DNA of 64,000 nt from an uncultured Treponema sp. (GCF_934725225.1 NZ_CAKVAM010000005.1:173425-237424); one strand, 5' to 3'. Numbered from the stretch's first letter, positions 9,347-18,774 are shown. Notes: generated from the sequence alone by a model not told the origin. Numbers and translations are program-made.

Positions 9347-9386
9347 GCTGCAGTCCATACAGTGAAGCTGCAACGAAGATGATTAT

Positions 9387-10007
9387 TTACCCCCCCCCCG
9401 TTACTATAAGCTTTTTATCTCTACTAACATTTATCCATTCAGACTCATCAAAATCATATCTTTTTACAACTTTTGCAGGAATTCCTACTGCCACACTGTA
9501 ATCAGGAATATCTTGTGTAACAACAGAATTTGCTCCAATACAGCAATGTTTTCCTATTTTTACTCCTGGCAAGATTCTTGCTCCCATTCCAACTATCGTT
9601 TCCTCACCGATAAAAACAGGTTTATGTTCCAAATGCTGATTTTTTGGAGGAATAGAAATATCTATATAAGGATGGTTTATGTCAGTAATCAAGACATCAG
9701 GCAAAATAGAAACGTTATTACAAATATTAATGCTTTCAGCACATGTAATATGAACTCTCTGCTGAATATCTACATTGTCTCCAATTTTTATAGATGGAAA
9801 ATAAACTTCATCTCCATAATTATACACGGCTTCAATTCTGGCATCGTTCATTATAATTGAATCAAAGCCTATACTTATAAATTTCTTTCCAATAATACGC
9901 ATGGGCTTTATAACTCTGCTATGCTTTCCAAAACTGTTCCAGCAAAAATTATTAATTAAGGAAATTTTGTATAATCTTAGTCTGTAAAGTATTTTCTTTA
10001 AAATCAT
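9387..10007 (-). CDS. Left-handed beta-helix O-acetyltransferase
   Basis: 206 residues of LbH acetyltransferase with hexapeptide turns (IGFDSI, IGDNVD, ICNNVS, IGEETIVGMGARI, GANSVVTQDIPDYSVAVGIPAK) and a catalytic-type His in TDINHPY. It is a close paralogue of the next gene (8792-9346) and the two probably arose by tandem duplication. Its start overlaps the flippase stop by 4 nt. The C-terminus, KLIVTGGG followed by TAA, is encoded by a G10 tract, so the end of this protein and the link to the downstream paralogue would change with tract length. A likely role is O-acetylation of the repeat unit. Confidence 0.85.
   Translation of the reverse strand: MILKKILYRLRLYKISLINNFCWNSFGKHSRVIKPMRIIGKKFISIGFDSIIMNDARIEAVYNYGDEVYFPSIKIGDNVDIQQRVHITCAESINICNNVSILPDVLITDINHPYIDISIPPKNQHLEHKPVFIGEETIVGMGARILPGVKIGKHCCIGANSVVTQDIPDYSVAVGIPAKVVKRYDFDESEWINVSRDKKLIVTGGG
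9390..9399 (-). repeat. G10 homopolymer (coding strand), candidate phase-variation tract
   Basis: Ten consecutive C on the plus strand, read as GGG GGG GGG in the last codons of the upstream acyltransferase, directly before its TAA. With 11 G the frame would run 15 codons further and end in a TGA that overlaps the ATG of the next gene at 9346 (ATGA). With 9 G the protein gains one Lys and stops. Tract length could therefore switch coupling of the downstream gene. Confidence 0.75.
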
Positions 10008-11431
10008 TTTTTCAATTCAGTATTCTTAAAGAACGCAAATATATGATAATTATACATCAATATAACTATAGCCAACAAATAAACGAATAATTTCATTCTG
10101 ATTAGAACTATTTCTGATAAACTAAAATTACAAAGAGGAATAATTGAACAGGAAAGGAAAACTAACATTCCAACAATATCTTGCCAATTATTAAAAAATT
10201 TGATTTTTGTGCAAACTTTAAAATATATATTCATTATTAAATAAGAAAATGATAACGCAATTGTTGCTGCAACAACTCCAATTTTTGGAATTAAAATAAG
10301 ATTAGTTGTTATACTGACAATAGAGCCAACCATTGTTCCTATTCCATTTATTATCGAGCGTTTTTCTGCCGTAAGTGCACATTCAATAAACACATTTCTT
10401 CCAGAAAAGATAACTCCAATAAGAACCAAAGGCACATAAAAGGCTGCAGAATAATATTTTTCACCAGCAATAATCATCAACGCTTCTTTTGCAAAAAGAG
10501 AAAGAATCAAAGCCAATGCGTATAAGGCAAAATTATAGATGTTGTTTATTTTTTTCATATATGGAACAAATGCATCTATATCAGGATTTTCATTATACTT
10601 TTGAAAAATACTTGGCTCCAAGGCTTTATAAAAACTTTGGATAATCATATTCATTGCAAAAGCAATTGTATATGCAATATTATATATTCCTATTATTTCA
10701 AGACTTACATAACGCTCAAGAATAACTTTATCTAAGCTTGTAAGCACAAGGTATGATACAGAACCAGGAAGCAAAGGTAGAGAAAATTTCAACCCTTGTT
10801 TCAACTGTCTCCAATCCAAGCCCATTTTGGTATGTCGCAACATTATGATTATATAAATAACAAAAAATGGTAGCAATGTAATAAGTCGTCCATAATATTG
10901 GCTCATTACTCCCCAGCCAAGGGCTACAAGCATTACAAATGTTGCTACATATTGCAGAATACAACGACCTAGCGAAATACCAACAAACATTTTTGCATTT
11001 TGCTTTATTCTATAATAAAGCATTGGAATAATTGAAAAACTTTCCAAAAAGTTATTAAGAATGGCAAGTCTAAAATATGGTTTCCATGGTACTGATATTT
11101 TAGCTTTCTCAATTATGAAAGGTCCTGTAAAATGAAAAAGCGCAAGTACTGCAAAATTGATAATAGCTATAAACACAAAAATATTGCCTAGTAATTTTTT
11201 TCTTTCCTCCTTCGTCTTACAGTCAAAGAAAAACCTCAGAACATAAGTATTTAACGCAAGAGTACATAAAACATATATAAACGCAATTACGGAATTTGTA
11301 TAAGATAGAATTCCGTAATCTGCTGGAGAAAGATACCTAGTAAAAATCGGCATCATCAAGAACGAGATTATTCTTGGAACTACTTCTCCAACTGTATATA
11401 AAATTGTGTTTGAAAAAAGTTTTCTATTCAT
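10004..11431 (-). CDS. wzx: Wzx-type oligosaccharide flippase
   Basis: 475 residues of the MOP/polysaccharide biosynthesis family. The N-terminal YTVGEVVPRIISFLMMPIF and LSPADYGILSY motifs are typical, followed by about 12-14 membrane helices. It should flip the undecaprenyl-linked repeat across the inner membrane so that the Wzy-type protein can polymerise it. The end overlaps the next gene by 4 nt and the start overlaps the upstream gene by 8 nt, placing it firmly in the operon. Confidence 0.88.
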   Translation of the reverse strand: MNRKLFSNTILYTVGEVVPRIISFLMMPIFTRYLSPADYGILSYTNSVIAFIYVLCTLALNTYVLRFFFDCKTKEERKKLLGNIFVFIAIINFAVLALFHFTGPFIIEKAKISVPWKPYFRLAILNNFLESFSIIPMLYYRIKQNAKMFVGISLGRCILQYVATFVMLVALGWGVMSQYYGRLITLLPFFVIYIIIMLRHTKMGLDWRQLKQGLKFSLPLLPGSVSYLVLTSLDKVILERYVSLEIIGIYNIAYTIAFAMNMIIQSFYKALEPSIFQKYNENPDIDAFVPYMKKINNIYNFALYALALILSLFAKEALMIIAGEKYYSAAFYVPLVLIGVIFSGRNVFIECALTAEKRSIINGIGTMVGSIVSITTNLILIPKIGVVAATIALSFSYLIMNIYFKVCTKIKFFNNWQDIVGMLVFLSCSIIPLCNFSLSEIVLIRMKLFVYLLAIVILMYNYHIFAFFKNTELKK

Positions 11432-12788
11432 CTAATGCTTTTTTTATTTTTTCTGATGTGCATTTTTCAAAAAACACAGGAACCTTATAATCATCTGGAA
11501 ATGAGGCATTTAAACCTTGATTCAACTCATCAGTATTAGCAAATAAAAATAAGTTTTTATCATTAAACAATAAACTTAAATCTTTATACATATCATACTC
11601 ATAAATTAATACTTTTGTTTTAGACTGCAAAGCTTCATAAACAGCTGTTGAGCATACTGTTATCATACATTTTGATTTTGCAAACAGTTCGTTTACAGAA
11701 TACTCGTTAGTATAAACTGTAACTTCCTTATCAAAGAAATCATCAAAGTACGTTTTTTCAAAATATTGATTTGGATGAAGTTTAAATATGACATCAGTTG
11801 ATTTTATTATGTTATTATTGATAGCATTTTTTATGACAGAGGCAAGCTGTTTTCCAAATACATCAGCTGCTATTACAAGAATCTTACTTGCGTCTGTTCT
11901 CTTTTGAACGCTTTTACTAAAATAATTATTTCCAATACATACATTTTTAATTGGTGTATATAAGGAATTGCACCAATAATCAGAAAATGTTAGGAACTTC
12001 GAAGGTATATAAATAAAATTCGTCAAGTTTTCTATTTGGGGATAACTGTAGGCATAATGAAAACTGCCAATTATTCCATGTTGAAATTCATATAAAGGTA
12101 TCTTCATCTTTGAAGCAATATAGAATAGACCTTTTTGAATCCCATTTTGCGTTAAAAAAATTTTATTAATTTTATGTTGTTTGAATATTCGCTTATATAA
12201 ATATATATCCCTATAAAAAGAGATTAAAAGTTCATACAAATCATGAACTTTTATTATTTTATTAGGAAATTCAGAAGTCAATAAAGCACAAATTCTTTCT
12301 ATACAAACCTTATCAGCTTTTGATATTTTAGGACGATATATTAATTTGATGGTTGGCAGTAAATATGCTGTAAAAAAAATATCACTATTATAATGCTTTG
12401 ACTTCCTTCTTAAAAAACTTTCAATAATCAAATTCTTTTTGCTTTTAAATAATTTATAAGTATCAAAAGAATTTTGATCTATAAAATCTCCGTCAAATTG
12501 ATTTCTGCTTGCAACAAAAAACATATTATCATATTTTTTTCTACTAATAAAAAGAAAAAACAAACAATATACAAAGCAAAAAAAATATTTAGGTAATTTC
12601 AATATATGACATATTTTCGGAGTATTATGTATATTCTTTTTATTGGAATTAACAATCGGGCTTCCATTATCAAAAGAACATCCGATATAATACCTAAAAA
12701 TATCCCAAATATAAATTCCTTTATCGTTTTTTATTTGAAAAATATCACTTTTTTTTTCAAATCTTAAAAAAGAGTTATCTAAAATCAT
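11424..12788 (-). CDS. GT-B-like surface polysaccharide transferase
   Basis: 454 residues. The C-terminal half shows a GT-B pattern seen in capsule and CDP-glycerol-type transferases: FLTQNGIQKGLFYIA near residue 210, EFQHGIIG near 233, FKLHPNQYF near 340, and ITVCSTAVYEAL near 385. The N-terminal 150 residues are basic and hydrophobic and unrecognised. Lying next to the nonulosonic acid genes it is a fair candidate for the transferase that adds that sugar, but this is inference from position only. Its ATG abuts the stop of the upstream nucleotidyltransferase gene. Confidence 0.55.
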   Translation of the reverse strand: MILDNSFLRFEKKSDIFQIKNDKGIYIWDIFRYYIGCSFDNGSPIVNSNKKNIHNTPKICHILKLPKYFFCFVYCLFFLFISRKKYDNMFFVASRNQFDGDFIDQNSFDTYKLFKSKKNLIIESFLRRKSKHYNSDIFFTAYLLPTIKLIYRPKISKADKVCIERICALLTSEFPNKIIKVHDLYELLISFYRDIYLYKRIFKQHKINKIFLTQNGIQKGLFYIASKMKIPLYEFQHGIIGSFHYAYSYPQIENLTNFIYIPSKFLTFSDYWCNSLYTPIKNVCIGNNYFSKSVQKRTDASKILVIAADVFGKQLASVIKNAINNNIIKSTDVIFKLHPNQYFEKTYFDDFFDKEVTVYTNEYSVNELFAKSKCMITVCSTAVYEALQSKTKVLIYEYDMYKDLSLLFNDKNLFLFANTDELNQGLNASFPDDYKVPVFFEKCTSEKIKKALDE

Positions 12789-13835
12789 TTATCTTCTATT
12801 AATATTCCTTGCGAATTCCTGTACACTCTTGAAATCGGCAGGTTTTCCAATATCAATCCAATATCCTGTAATAGGAAATCTAATTACTTTTTTATTATTT
12901 TTTATGAGCTTGTCCATAAAATCAGTTGCGTCAAAAAATTCATTGTCAGGAATCAAATCCAGCAGGTCTCGTTTTATAAGATAAATACCAGCGTTAGCAT
13001 AGTAATGGTAACTGGGCTTTTCTATTATCCCCTTTATGTCCCGTGTGTTTTCAAGCTCAAATATTCCATAAGGAATATTCACATTATACGGAACACCGGC
13101 AACACTCATATCTGCATCGTGCTTCAAGAAATGCATATAGAATGCTTCAATGTCTATATTTGTAAAAAGATCTGAGTTCATTAGAAGAATTGTGTCATTA
13201 TACCATTCCCTAATAAATTTAATTGAACCTATCGTGCCAAGAAATTTCGGTTCATGTACACACTTTACCTGTACTCCGTTTATCGGATTCTTAAAATGCT
13301 CTTCTATCTGTTCAGCCAAATAATTCACAGTAACATTTATATGGTTAATACAGCTATTAATTAAGTTTTCAACGTTGTAATCAATAATAGGCTTATCGGC
13401 AACTTTTAAAAGAGGTTTGGGGGTATCCAAAGTAAGAGGCCTTAATCTTTCGCCTTTGCCGCCTGCCATCATAACAGCATCAACAGGAACATAGGATTTT
13501 CCATTTGAAAAATCTCTGACAGTAAACAACGTTCCATCAATATTTAACTCCGGAACATACTTAATCCCAAGATTTCTGATTTTTTGAATTGTTTCAGGAC
13601 TATATTCTCCATGTTTTAGCGAAGTGAAATTTGTATTCATCACCTCTGAAATCTTGTCAGCGAGGGATTTTCCACCTATAAGACCACGTCTGCAATCACC
13701 ATCTGAAACAGAGCCAACAACTTTATTATCAGAATCAACAGCAAACAAAATCCTAGTGCCTAAATTAGAAAGCTTATCTATTTTCTTTAAAGCTTCCAAA
13801 ATAGAAGTTTGTTCATCAATCAAGTAACCATTCAT
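12789..13835 (-). CDS. ptmE: CBS-domain sugar-1-phosphate nucleotidyltransferase (PtmE/LegX-like)
   Basis: 348 residues from ATG 13835 (GGAT upstream; the longer frame adds 11 unlikely residues). Residues 1-110 are a pair of CBS domains (GSVSDGDCRRG near 45). From about 115 a nucleotidyltransferase domain follows: MMAGGKGERLRPLT and TPKPLL near 125-140, NSDLFTN near 220, and GYWIDIGKP near the end. The CBS-plus-nucleotidyltransferase fusion is the architecture of Campylobacter PtmE, which makes GDP-glucosamine for legionaminic acid. Together with the synthase and epimerase next door this points to a GDP-sugar route to a legionaminic-type acid. The nucleotide used is not provable from sequence. 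Confidence 0.8.
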   Translation of the reverse strand: MNGYLIDEQTSILEALKKIDKLSNLGTRILFAVDSDNKVVGSVSDGDCRRGLIGGKSLADKISEVMNTNFTSLKHGEYSPETIQKIRNLGIKYVPELNIDGTLFTVRDFSNGKSYVPVDAVMMAGGKGERLRPLTLDTPKPLLKVADKPIIDYNVENLINSCINHINVTVNYLAEQIEEHFKNPINGVQVKCVHEPKFLGTIGSIKFIREWYNDTILLMNSDLFTNIDIEAFYMHFLKHDADMSVAGVPYNVNIPYGIFELENTRDIKGIIEKPSYHYYANAGIYLIKRDLLDLIPDNEFFDATDFMDKLIKNNKKVIRFPITGYWIDIGKPADFKSVQEFARNINRR

Positions 13836-13917
13836 TTCAAAGATCCAAAAATTGAATAAAAAATTCAATTTATATTATAAAAATAAAAGAGTAAAAAGAT
13901 TTTTTACTCGACTTTCT

Positions 13918-14916
13918 TTACAGTTCCACCGCCTCATCAGCAACATAATCTCTGGTGGCTTTTTTTCCTTCAATCAAATCCCAATATTTAGCAGGAAGAC
14001 CTTTGTCATTGCGTTTTACACAAAGGTTTTTGTCAGTAAAGACTTCTCCTGCTTTTATTTCCTGCATGGCAACACAACGCTTTAAAACAACTTTAGAAAT
14101 ATCAGACTCACTTTTAGTTGGAACTTTTTCTCCGCTTCCTAAAGCCACTTCAATATTACGGATTGCATCAACCATCTTCTTGAACTCAGCCGGCTCAGTG
14201 CTTGCCAAATGGTCAGGGCCTTCCATATTTCGATCTAAAGTGAAATGTTTCTCAATAACCGTTGCTCCTAAAGCAACTGCGGCAATCGGAACTTCAATAC
14301 CTTTTGTATGGTCAGAATACCCAACAGGAACTTTAAAAGCGTCTCTCAAAGTAAGCATTGCATTCAAATTTACTTCCTGCATAGGACAAGGATAATTTGT
14401 AATGCAATGCAAAAGCGTAATATTTTTTGTTCCTGAATCGCGGAGAGTCCTGAGCGCAACATCAACATCTGCCAAAGACGACATTCCGGAACTTATGATT
14501 ACAGGAAGTTTCTTATTTCCCATTGTGCGTAAGAACGGAATATTAGTAACTTCACCGGAACCAATTTTTATAAATGGAATTCCAAGCTCAACAAGAAAAT
14601 CAAGACTCCATTTTTCATCTGCAGTTGAAGCAAATTGTATGCCGATTTCATCACAATATTTCTTTATCTCTCTAAAATCGTCATACGAAAGTTCCAGTTT
14701 TTTCAGCATATCAAACTGGCTTTCTTTCTTTCCTGTGTTCACAGTTTGGTAATCTGCCTGCGCAACATTATGCGTTATAATTTTTTCAGTTATCCAAGTC
14801 TGAAATTTCACAACATCAGCTCCAGCTTCTTTTGCAGCCTTGCACAATTCCAAAGCTAAATCAAGCCGTCCATTATGATTGACACCAGCTTCAGCGATTA
14901 TCAATGTATGTTTCAT
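13918..14916 (-). CDS. legI: Nonulosonic acid synthase (NeuB/LegI-like)
   Basis: 332 residues: a TIM barrel followed by a C-terminal antifreeze-like SAF domain. Visible motifs are AEAGVNHNG (residue 8), VVKFQTW, SSGMSSL near 145, HCITNYPCP near 170, GYSDHTKG near 195 and EKHFTLDR near 220. The enzyme condenses PEP with a 6-carbon N-acyl amino sugar to form a nine-carbon acid. Sialate, legionaminate and pseudaminate synthases share these motifs; the LegB/LegC/PtmE neighbours favour legionaminate. The next gene upstream ends 2 nt before its ATG. Confidence 0.9.
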   Translation of the reverse strand: MKHTLIIAEAGVNHNGRLDLALELCKAAKEAGADVVKFQTWITEKIITHNVAQADYQTVNTGKKESQFDMLKKLELSYDDFREIKKYCDEIGIQFASTADEKWSLDFLVELGIPFIKIGSGEVTNIPFLRTMGNKKLPVIISSGMSSLADVDVALRTLRDSGTKNITLLHCITNYPCPMQEVNLNAMLTLRDAFKVPVGYSDHTKGIEVPIAAVALGATVIEKHFTLDRNMEGPDHLASTEPAEFKKMVDAIRNIEVALGSGEKVPTKSESDISKVVLKRCVAMQEIKAGEVFTDKNLCVKRNDKGLPAKYWDLIEGKKATRDYVADEAVEL

Positions 14917-14918
14917 GT

Positions 14919-15968
14919 CTAATACCTGTACTTTAGTAGAAAATTTTTATATTTCTCTGTTTTGCAAGGATTTCGTCTTTTCCACTCAAGACAAACATCT
15001 TCATATTTCTTCGTATCAAATATTAATTTTCCGATTGAAAACTGCTTTAAATTATGGCTAAAGGACTGTTTAAATTTAAAGAGAGAATTTTCTTCATCGC
15101 CATTAGTGCCACCACCCAAATGGAATTCTTTGACACCTTCCTTGTGCATTTCACACGCTACTTTCCATAGGAGCAGATTATTCGCACCGAGAGAAGAATA
15201 ATTTCTATTGCTTCCGGCCAAATGATAATGCCCATAACATTCATCATACATAAATAAAGCAGCACTGATTATTTCATTGCCTTTTTTTATACAACCCAAA
15301 AAGCCTTTCCCCTTAAATATATCAACAAATCTTTTATAATAATTATCATCAAAAAAATAAAAGCTATCAGCATCGAGCCGTTCCATTGTAGAATCGTAAA
15401 GCATCTTAAATTCTTCAAGATGAAAGAATTCATTGTCACGAAAAAAAACAAGACCGTTTTTTTCTGCCTTGCGAATCGTATTTCGGTTCTTTGATGAAAT
15501 CTGATTTTTCCAAATGGCTTCCTCAGATTCAGATGTATCTATTACGACTGTTTTTCTGTCATCGATTACATCAAAAACATTGTGGCAAAATTCTGCATTA
15601 TTCAGTAATGGATGAAAGCGAATAAATCCAGCAAGATAGTTTTGCGATTTTAAATACGCAATCATTTCTCTTAGAGCTTTTTCATTCCAAGTTGAGTCAT
15701 CACAATTTGAAATCGGCCCACCATATCCATAAGGAGTTTCAAAATCAAAATAGTTTTGATATGTGCTTCTTAAAAACGGAAGCAACATTATATTGGTATT
15801 TTCTTCGCAAATGACACAAAGAGGAGTTTCTTTTTTTGAAGCAGACAGCGAAACATACTCCTCAGTAAAATAAATATCTTTTTTTTCGGGAGCAAATAAA
15901 TTTAATTTGTCTCCCCAAAATGGAAGAATTTCTACACGCATTCCACCGCCAACAATCTTAGAGTTCAC
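14919..15968 (-). CDS. FemAB/GNAT-like acyl or aminoacyl transferase
   Basis: 349 residues of the FemAB/acetyltransferase-6 type. Typical features are the aromatic TPYGYGGPIS segment near residue 75, NRNTIRKAEKNG near 165, a GNAT-like core (FLGCIKKGNEIISAALFMY near 225) and LLLWKVACEMHKEGVKEFHLGGG near 280, where the family has a W-x-x-I/A...G motif. Such proteins move amino acids or acyl groups onto amino sugars or peptidoglycan. In an operon with an adenylating enzyme and a carrier protein it could transfer the carrier-bound acyl group to the sugar; this is inference. The GTG start at 15968 has AAAGGTG upstream and overlaps the NeuC-like gene by 11 nt; ATG 15941 is an alternative. Confidence 0.65.
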   Translation of the reverse strand: MNSKIVGGGMRVEILPFWGDKLNLFAPEKKDIYFTEEYVSLSASKKETPLCVICEENTNIMLLPFLRSTYQNYFDFETPYGYGGPISNCDDSTWNEKALREMIAYLKSQNYLAGFIRFHPLLNNAEFCHNVFDVIDDRKTVVIDTSESEEAIWKNQISSKNRNTIRKAEKNGLVFFRDNEFFHLEEFKMLYDSTMERLDADSFYFFDDNYYKRFVDIFKGKGFLGCIKKGNEIISAALFMYDECYGHYHLAGSNRNYSSLGANNLLLWKVACEMHKEGVKEFHLGGGTNGDEENSLFKFKQSFSHNLKQFSIGKLIFDTKKYEDVCLEWKRRNPCKTEKYKNFLLKYRY

Positions 15969-17067
15969 TTAACACCTTTGCAATTTTTTCAGAAGTCTTT
16001 CCATCGCCCCAATAATACAAATCATCTTCATTTATTTTCTTGTTTAGAGCGATATTTATAGATTTCTCAATATCTTCAACAGATATACCGCTCTGTACAA
16101 TATTATTGCACTGATAACGGCCTTTCTGCCTGTCGCCAATATTCACAACAGGAACATGAGCCACAGGGGCTTCAACAATTCCGCTGCTGGAATTTCCTAT
16201 TACCAGTGAAGCTTGTTTCATAAAACTTATATAGCGCAACTGCCCAAGCGACGGAATTTGTTTAAATTTTTCAGGATTTTCTGAAGATACATTCGAAATA
16301 TATTCATTAATCTGCTCTCCGCCAAAATCGGCGTTTGAATAAGTTATAACCGTTTGAAAATTTTCTAGCTTATCTAAAGCCAGTATACAATTTTTTACAG
16401 CAGATAGATTGTATTCAAGAGATTCCCTAGTTTCAGAATGATACGTCATAAGAATCCATTTTTTCGACAAATCAAGGCCTAAATTATCTGCCAGTTCCTG
16501 TCTAGTCATAATAGGCAAGCGGTTAAAAGCATCCAAACCAGGTTCTCCAACACTCCAAATATTTTTATTTGAGCCACGCATTCGCTCTATATTTTTGGCA
16601 GAATCTACAGTTCCTGGAAAATGGTAAGACGCAAGCATAGTTACAGAATTACGGACGCCATCATCAATCGCGCCTTCAGTCACATCGCCGCCTGAAATAT
16701 GCGCAATAGGTATTCTCATTACAAAAGCGGTGTTTGTTATAGGAAGCAATTCATATCTGTCTCCTAAAACAACCAGAATATCCGGTCTTAACTGTTCAAA
16801 AACAGGGGCAAATTTCTCTGCCATTCTTCCCATAGACTCCGCTATAGTTTCCATAGTAGAAATATCAAGGTTTGAGTCAACAGTAGCATCTATTTTAAAA
16901 CCGTCTTCCTTTATTGCATCAATAGTATGTCCCTGGCTTTTTAAAAGATGACCGCCAGTTACAATAAGCTGAAGCTGAATATTATTTTTTGTCTGCAAGT
17001 CTTTCATGATCCATTTTATAAGACCATATTCAGAACGCGCAGATGTAACAAAACAAATTTTTTTCAT
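15958..17067 (-). CDS. legG: UDP/GDP-sugar hydrolysing 2-epimerase (NeuC/LegG-like)
   Basis: 369 residues of the hydrolysing UDP-GlcNAc 2-epimerase family. ICFVTSARSEYGL at the N-terminus, VVLGDRYELLP near residue 97, SGGDVTEGAIDD near 125 and GNSSSGIVEAP near 283 are the family's nucleotide- and sugar-binding motifs. The enzyme releases the nucleotide and inverts C2, giving the free sugar that the synthase condenses with PEP. In a legionaminic pathway it would act on the 2,4-diacetamido sugar made by the dehydratase, aminotransferase and acetyltransferase encoded upstream. Confidence 0.9.
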   Translation of the reverse strand: MKKICFVTSARSEYGLIKWIMKDLQTKNNIQLQLIVTGGHLLKSQGHTIDAIKEDGFKIDATVDSNLDISTMETIAESMGRMAEKFAPVFEQLRPDILVVLGDRYELLPITNTAFVMRIPIAHISGGDVTEGAIDDGVRNSVTMLASYHFPGTVDSAKNIERMRGSNKNIWSVGEPGLDAFNRLPIMTRQELADNLGLDLSKKWILMTYHSETRESLEYNLSAVKNCILALDKLENFQTVITYSNADFGGEQINEYISNVSSENPEKFKQIPSLGQLRYISFMKQASLVIGNSSSGIVEAPVAHVPVVNIGDRQKGRYQCNNIVQSGISVEDIEKSINIALNKKINEDDLYYWGDGKTSEKIAKVLSEL

Positions 17068-17074
17068 ATAAATT

Positions 17075-18655
17075 TTATTTAATGAAATTATATGGAATTA
17101 CCCAAACAAAAAACAAAATTAAAAATATTAATATGCCTAATCCTGGTGCAAATTTCATATATTTTAAAGTTCTGGAAATATCAGTAATTTTTTTATCTTC
17201 TTCAGGAACAATAAATAATTTTTGAGTTGCTTGTAATTCATCAGGAGTAACCTTCGTAAATACTGATCCAATAAATATCCCTATTATATTGGATATAATA
17301 CCAACAATAACAGGATCAAATATGACAGGTAACGTAATGTTGCAAATATTAGAATATAATTTCAATAGGAAACATGAGCAAAATCCCGTTAACATCCCAA
17401 CAAAAGCTCCTGCTTTCGTTATTCTTTTTGATAAGATGCTAGCCAAAGCTACAGGCATCCAAGAACTGGCAACTATTGCACCACCAAAGTACATAATCCA
17501 AAATATTTGAGGTGGGTTGAACACAGCAAGCAAAAGAACCACAAAACTAACAACACCCATCGAAATCCGACTTACTACAACAGACTTTTCTTTCTTTTTA
17601 TAAATATCATTACCAAATGAAGCTCCTATAAGAGACAAAAACGTAGTAGCAGAAGATATTCCTGCAGCTAAAACGCCTGTAAGCAATAACACACCTAAAA
17701 ACGTAGGCAAAATATTCATAGAAGCCCAGATAAGAACATGAGATTGATCCTCTAATTCAGGACAACATAAATTCACTGTAACAGCTGCAATTCCAACAAG
17801 TAGCTGTAACAAAAAAATCCCAAAAGCAGAAAAGACCGAAGATCTTATAACGGTATGCTCATTTTTTGCCATTAAATATCTGCTTGATTGCCATGGACCG
17901 ACCATACAGACAGAAAGCCAGACTATTCCATACACAATACCCCATATAACATTGTCCTGACCTTTTGAATACATATAGTCGAGATTTCCATGCCATGACA
18001 GCAAGTCCTTAATATCAAACGATTTTAGTTGTCTAACAGCAGAATACCAACCTCCGCATTTTTTAGTTATTACAAAAACAGCTGCTATAAGAGCTATTGT
18101 AAATATCGAAAACATTAACGTATCTGTAATTAATACACCTTTCGACCCACTGGAAATTGTTACAATACTGAATACTATTATAGCCAATAAAACACAAAGT
18201 TTATAATTTAGACCTGTAACCACATGCATCAGAGTACCTACACCTTGTACCACAGATAATAAATAGACTGTCATCGTGATTATTGCAGTTATCGTTGACA
18301 AAACTCTTAATTTTTCAGAACAAAAGCGAATTCCAAAATATTCCGGAATCGTAAATACTTTTGCTCTTCTTAAATATCTTCCAAAAAAAACAGCTCCTAA
18401 TATATAACCGGCAACTTGCATTGTAGCAAGAATTGTCATTGGAGAAAATATTCCCTTATAATATTCTCCTGCGTCGCCCATAAACATGCCAGTACTTACA
18501 TAAGAGGCAATCATAGAACCAATAATAAGCAACAAAGGCGCATTGCGACCAGCAACGTAAAAATCATTTGCATCTTTGATTTTTCTACTAATAAAATATC
18601 CTATCATTATATAGATAACAAATGATATAACCATTCCTAAAAAATATATATTCAC
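17075..18655 (-). CDS. Sodium:solute symporter (SSS family)
   Basis: 526 residues with about 13-14 membrane helices in the order seen in SSS transporters. RKIKDANDFYVAGRNAP near residue 25 is the family signature, followed by ASYVSTGMFMGDAGEYY near 50 and GVLAAGISSATTFLSL near 330, which matches the conserved sodium-site helix region. The GTG start overlaps the TGA of a 36-codon gene. The substrate is unknown. A symporter inside a nonulosonic acid operon is unusual: it may take up a sugar acid or the carboxylic acid used by the adenylating enzyme encoded upstream. Confidence 0.85.
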   Translation of the reverse strand: MNIYFLGMVISFVIYIMIGYFISRKIKDANDFYVAGRNAPLLLIIGSMIASYVSTGMFMGDAGEYYKGIFSPMTILATMQVAGYILGAVFFGRYLRRAKVFTIPEYFGIRFCSEKLRVLSTITAIITMTVYLLSVVQGVGTLMHVVTGLNYKLCVLLAIIVFSIVTISSGSKGVLITDTLMFSIFTIALIAAVFVITKKCGGWYSAVRQLKSFDIKDLLSWHGNLDYMYSKGQDNVIWGIVYGIVWLSVCMVGPWQSSRYLMAKNEHTVIRSSVFSAFGIFLLQLLVGIAAVTVNLCCPELEDQSHVLIWASMNILPTFLGVLLLTGVLAAGISSATTFLSLIGASFGNDIYKKKEKSVVVSRISMGVVSFVVLLLAVFNPPQIFWIMYFGGAIVASSWMPVALASILSKRITKAGAFVGMLTGFCSCFLLKLYSNICNITLPVIFDPVIVGIISNIIGIFIGSVFTKVTPDELQATQKLFIVPEEDKKITDISRTLKYMKFAPGLGILIFLILFFVWVIPYNFIK

Positions 18656-18762
18656 TTTTCAGCACCTTGCTGTTCTGAAATCTCTTTTTTCAGTTTTTTA
18701 TAGGAAATATAGCCACAGACAAAAAGCCATATGCCGAGAAATAAAGCAATAAAAAATTCCAT
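18652..18762 (-). CDS. 36-residue single-helix symporter accessory protein
   Basis: A short frame from ATG 18762 to TGA 18652: a hydrophobic helix (FFIALFLGIWLFVCGYISY) followed by a charged tail ending EQQGAEK. Its stop overlaps the GTG start of the SSS symporter (GTGA), so the two are translationally coupled. Tiny one-helix partners encoded just before SSS or NSS symporters are a known arrangement. There is no strong ribosome-binding site, but the exact overlap and membrane-helix content make it convincing. Confidence 0.7.
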   Translation of the reverse strand: MEFFIALFLGIWLFVCGYISYKKLKKEISEQQGAEK

Positions 18763-18774
18763 TTTCGTCTTTAG

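Noticed and set aside
9373..9373. TTG start for the second LbH acetyltransferase
   Set aside because: Alignment with its paralogue and the GGA spacing favour ATG 9346.
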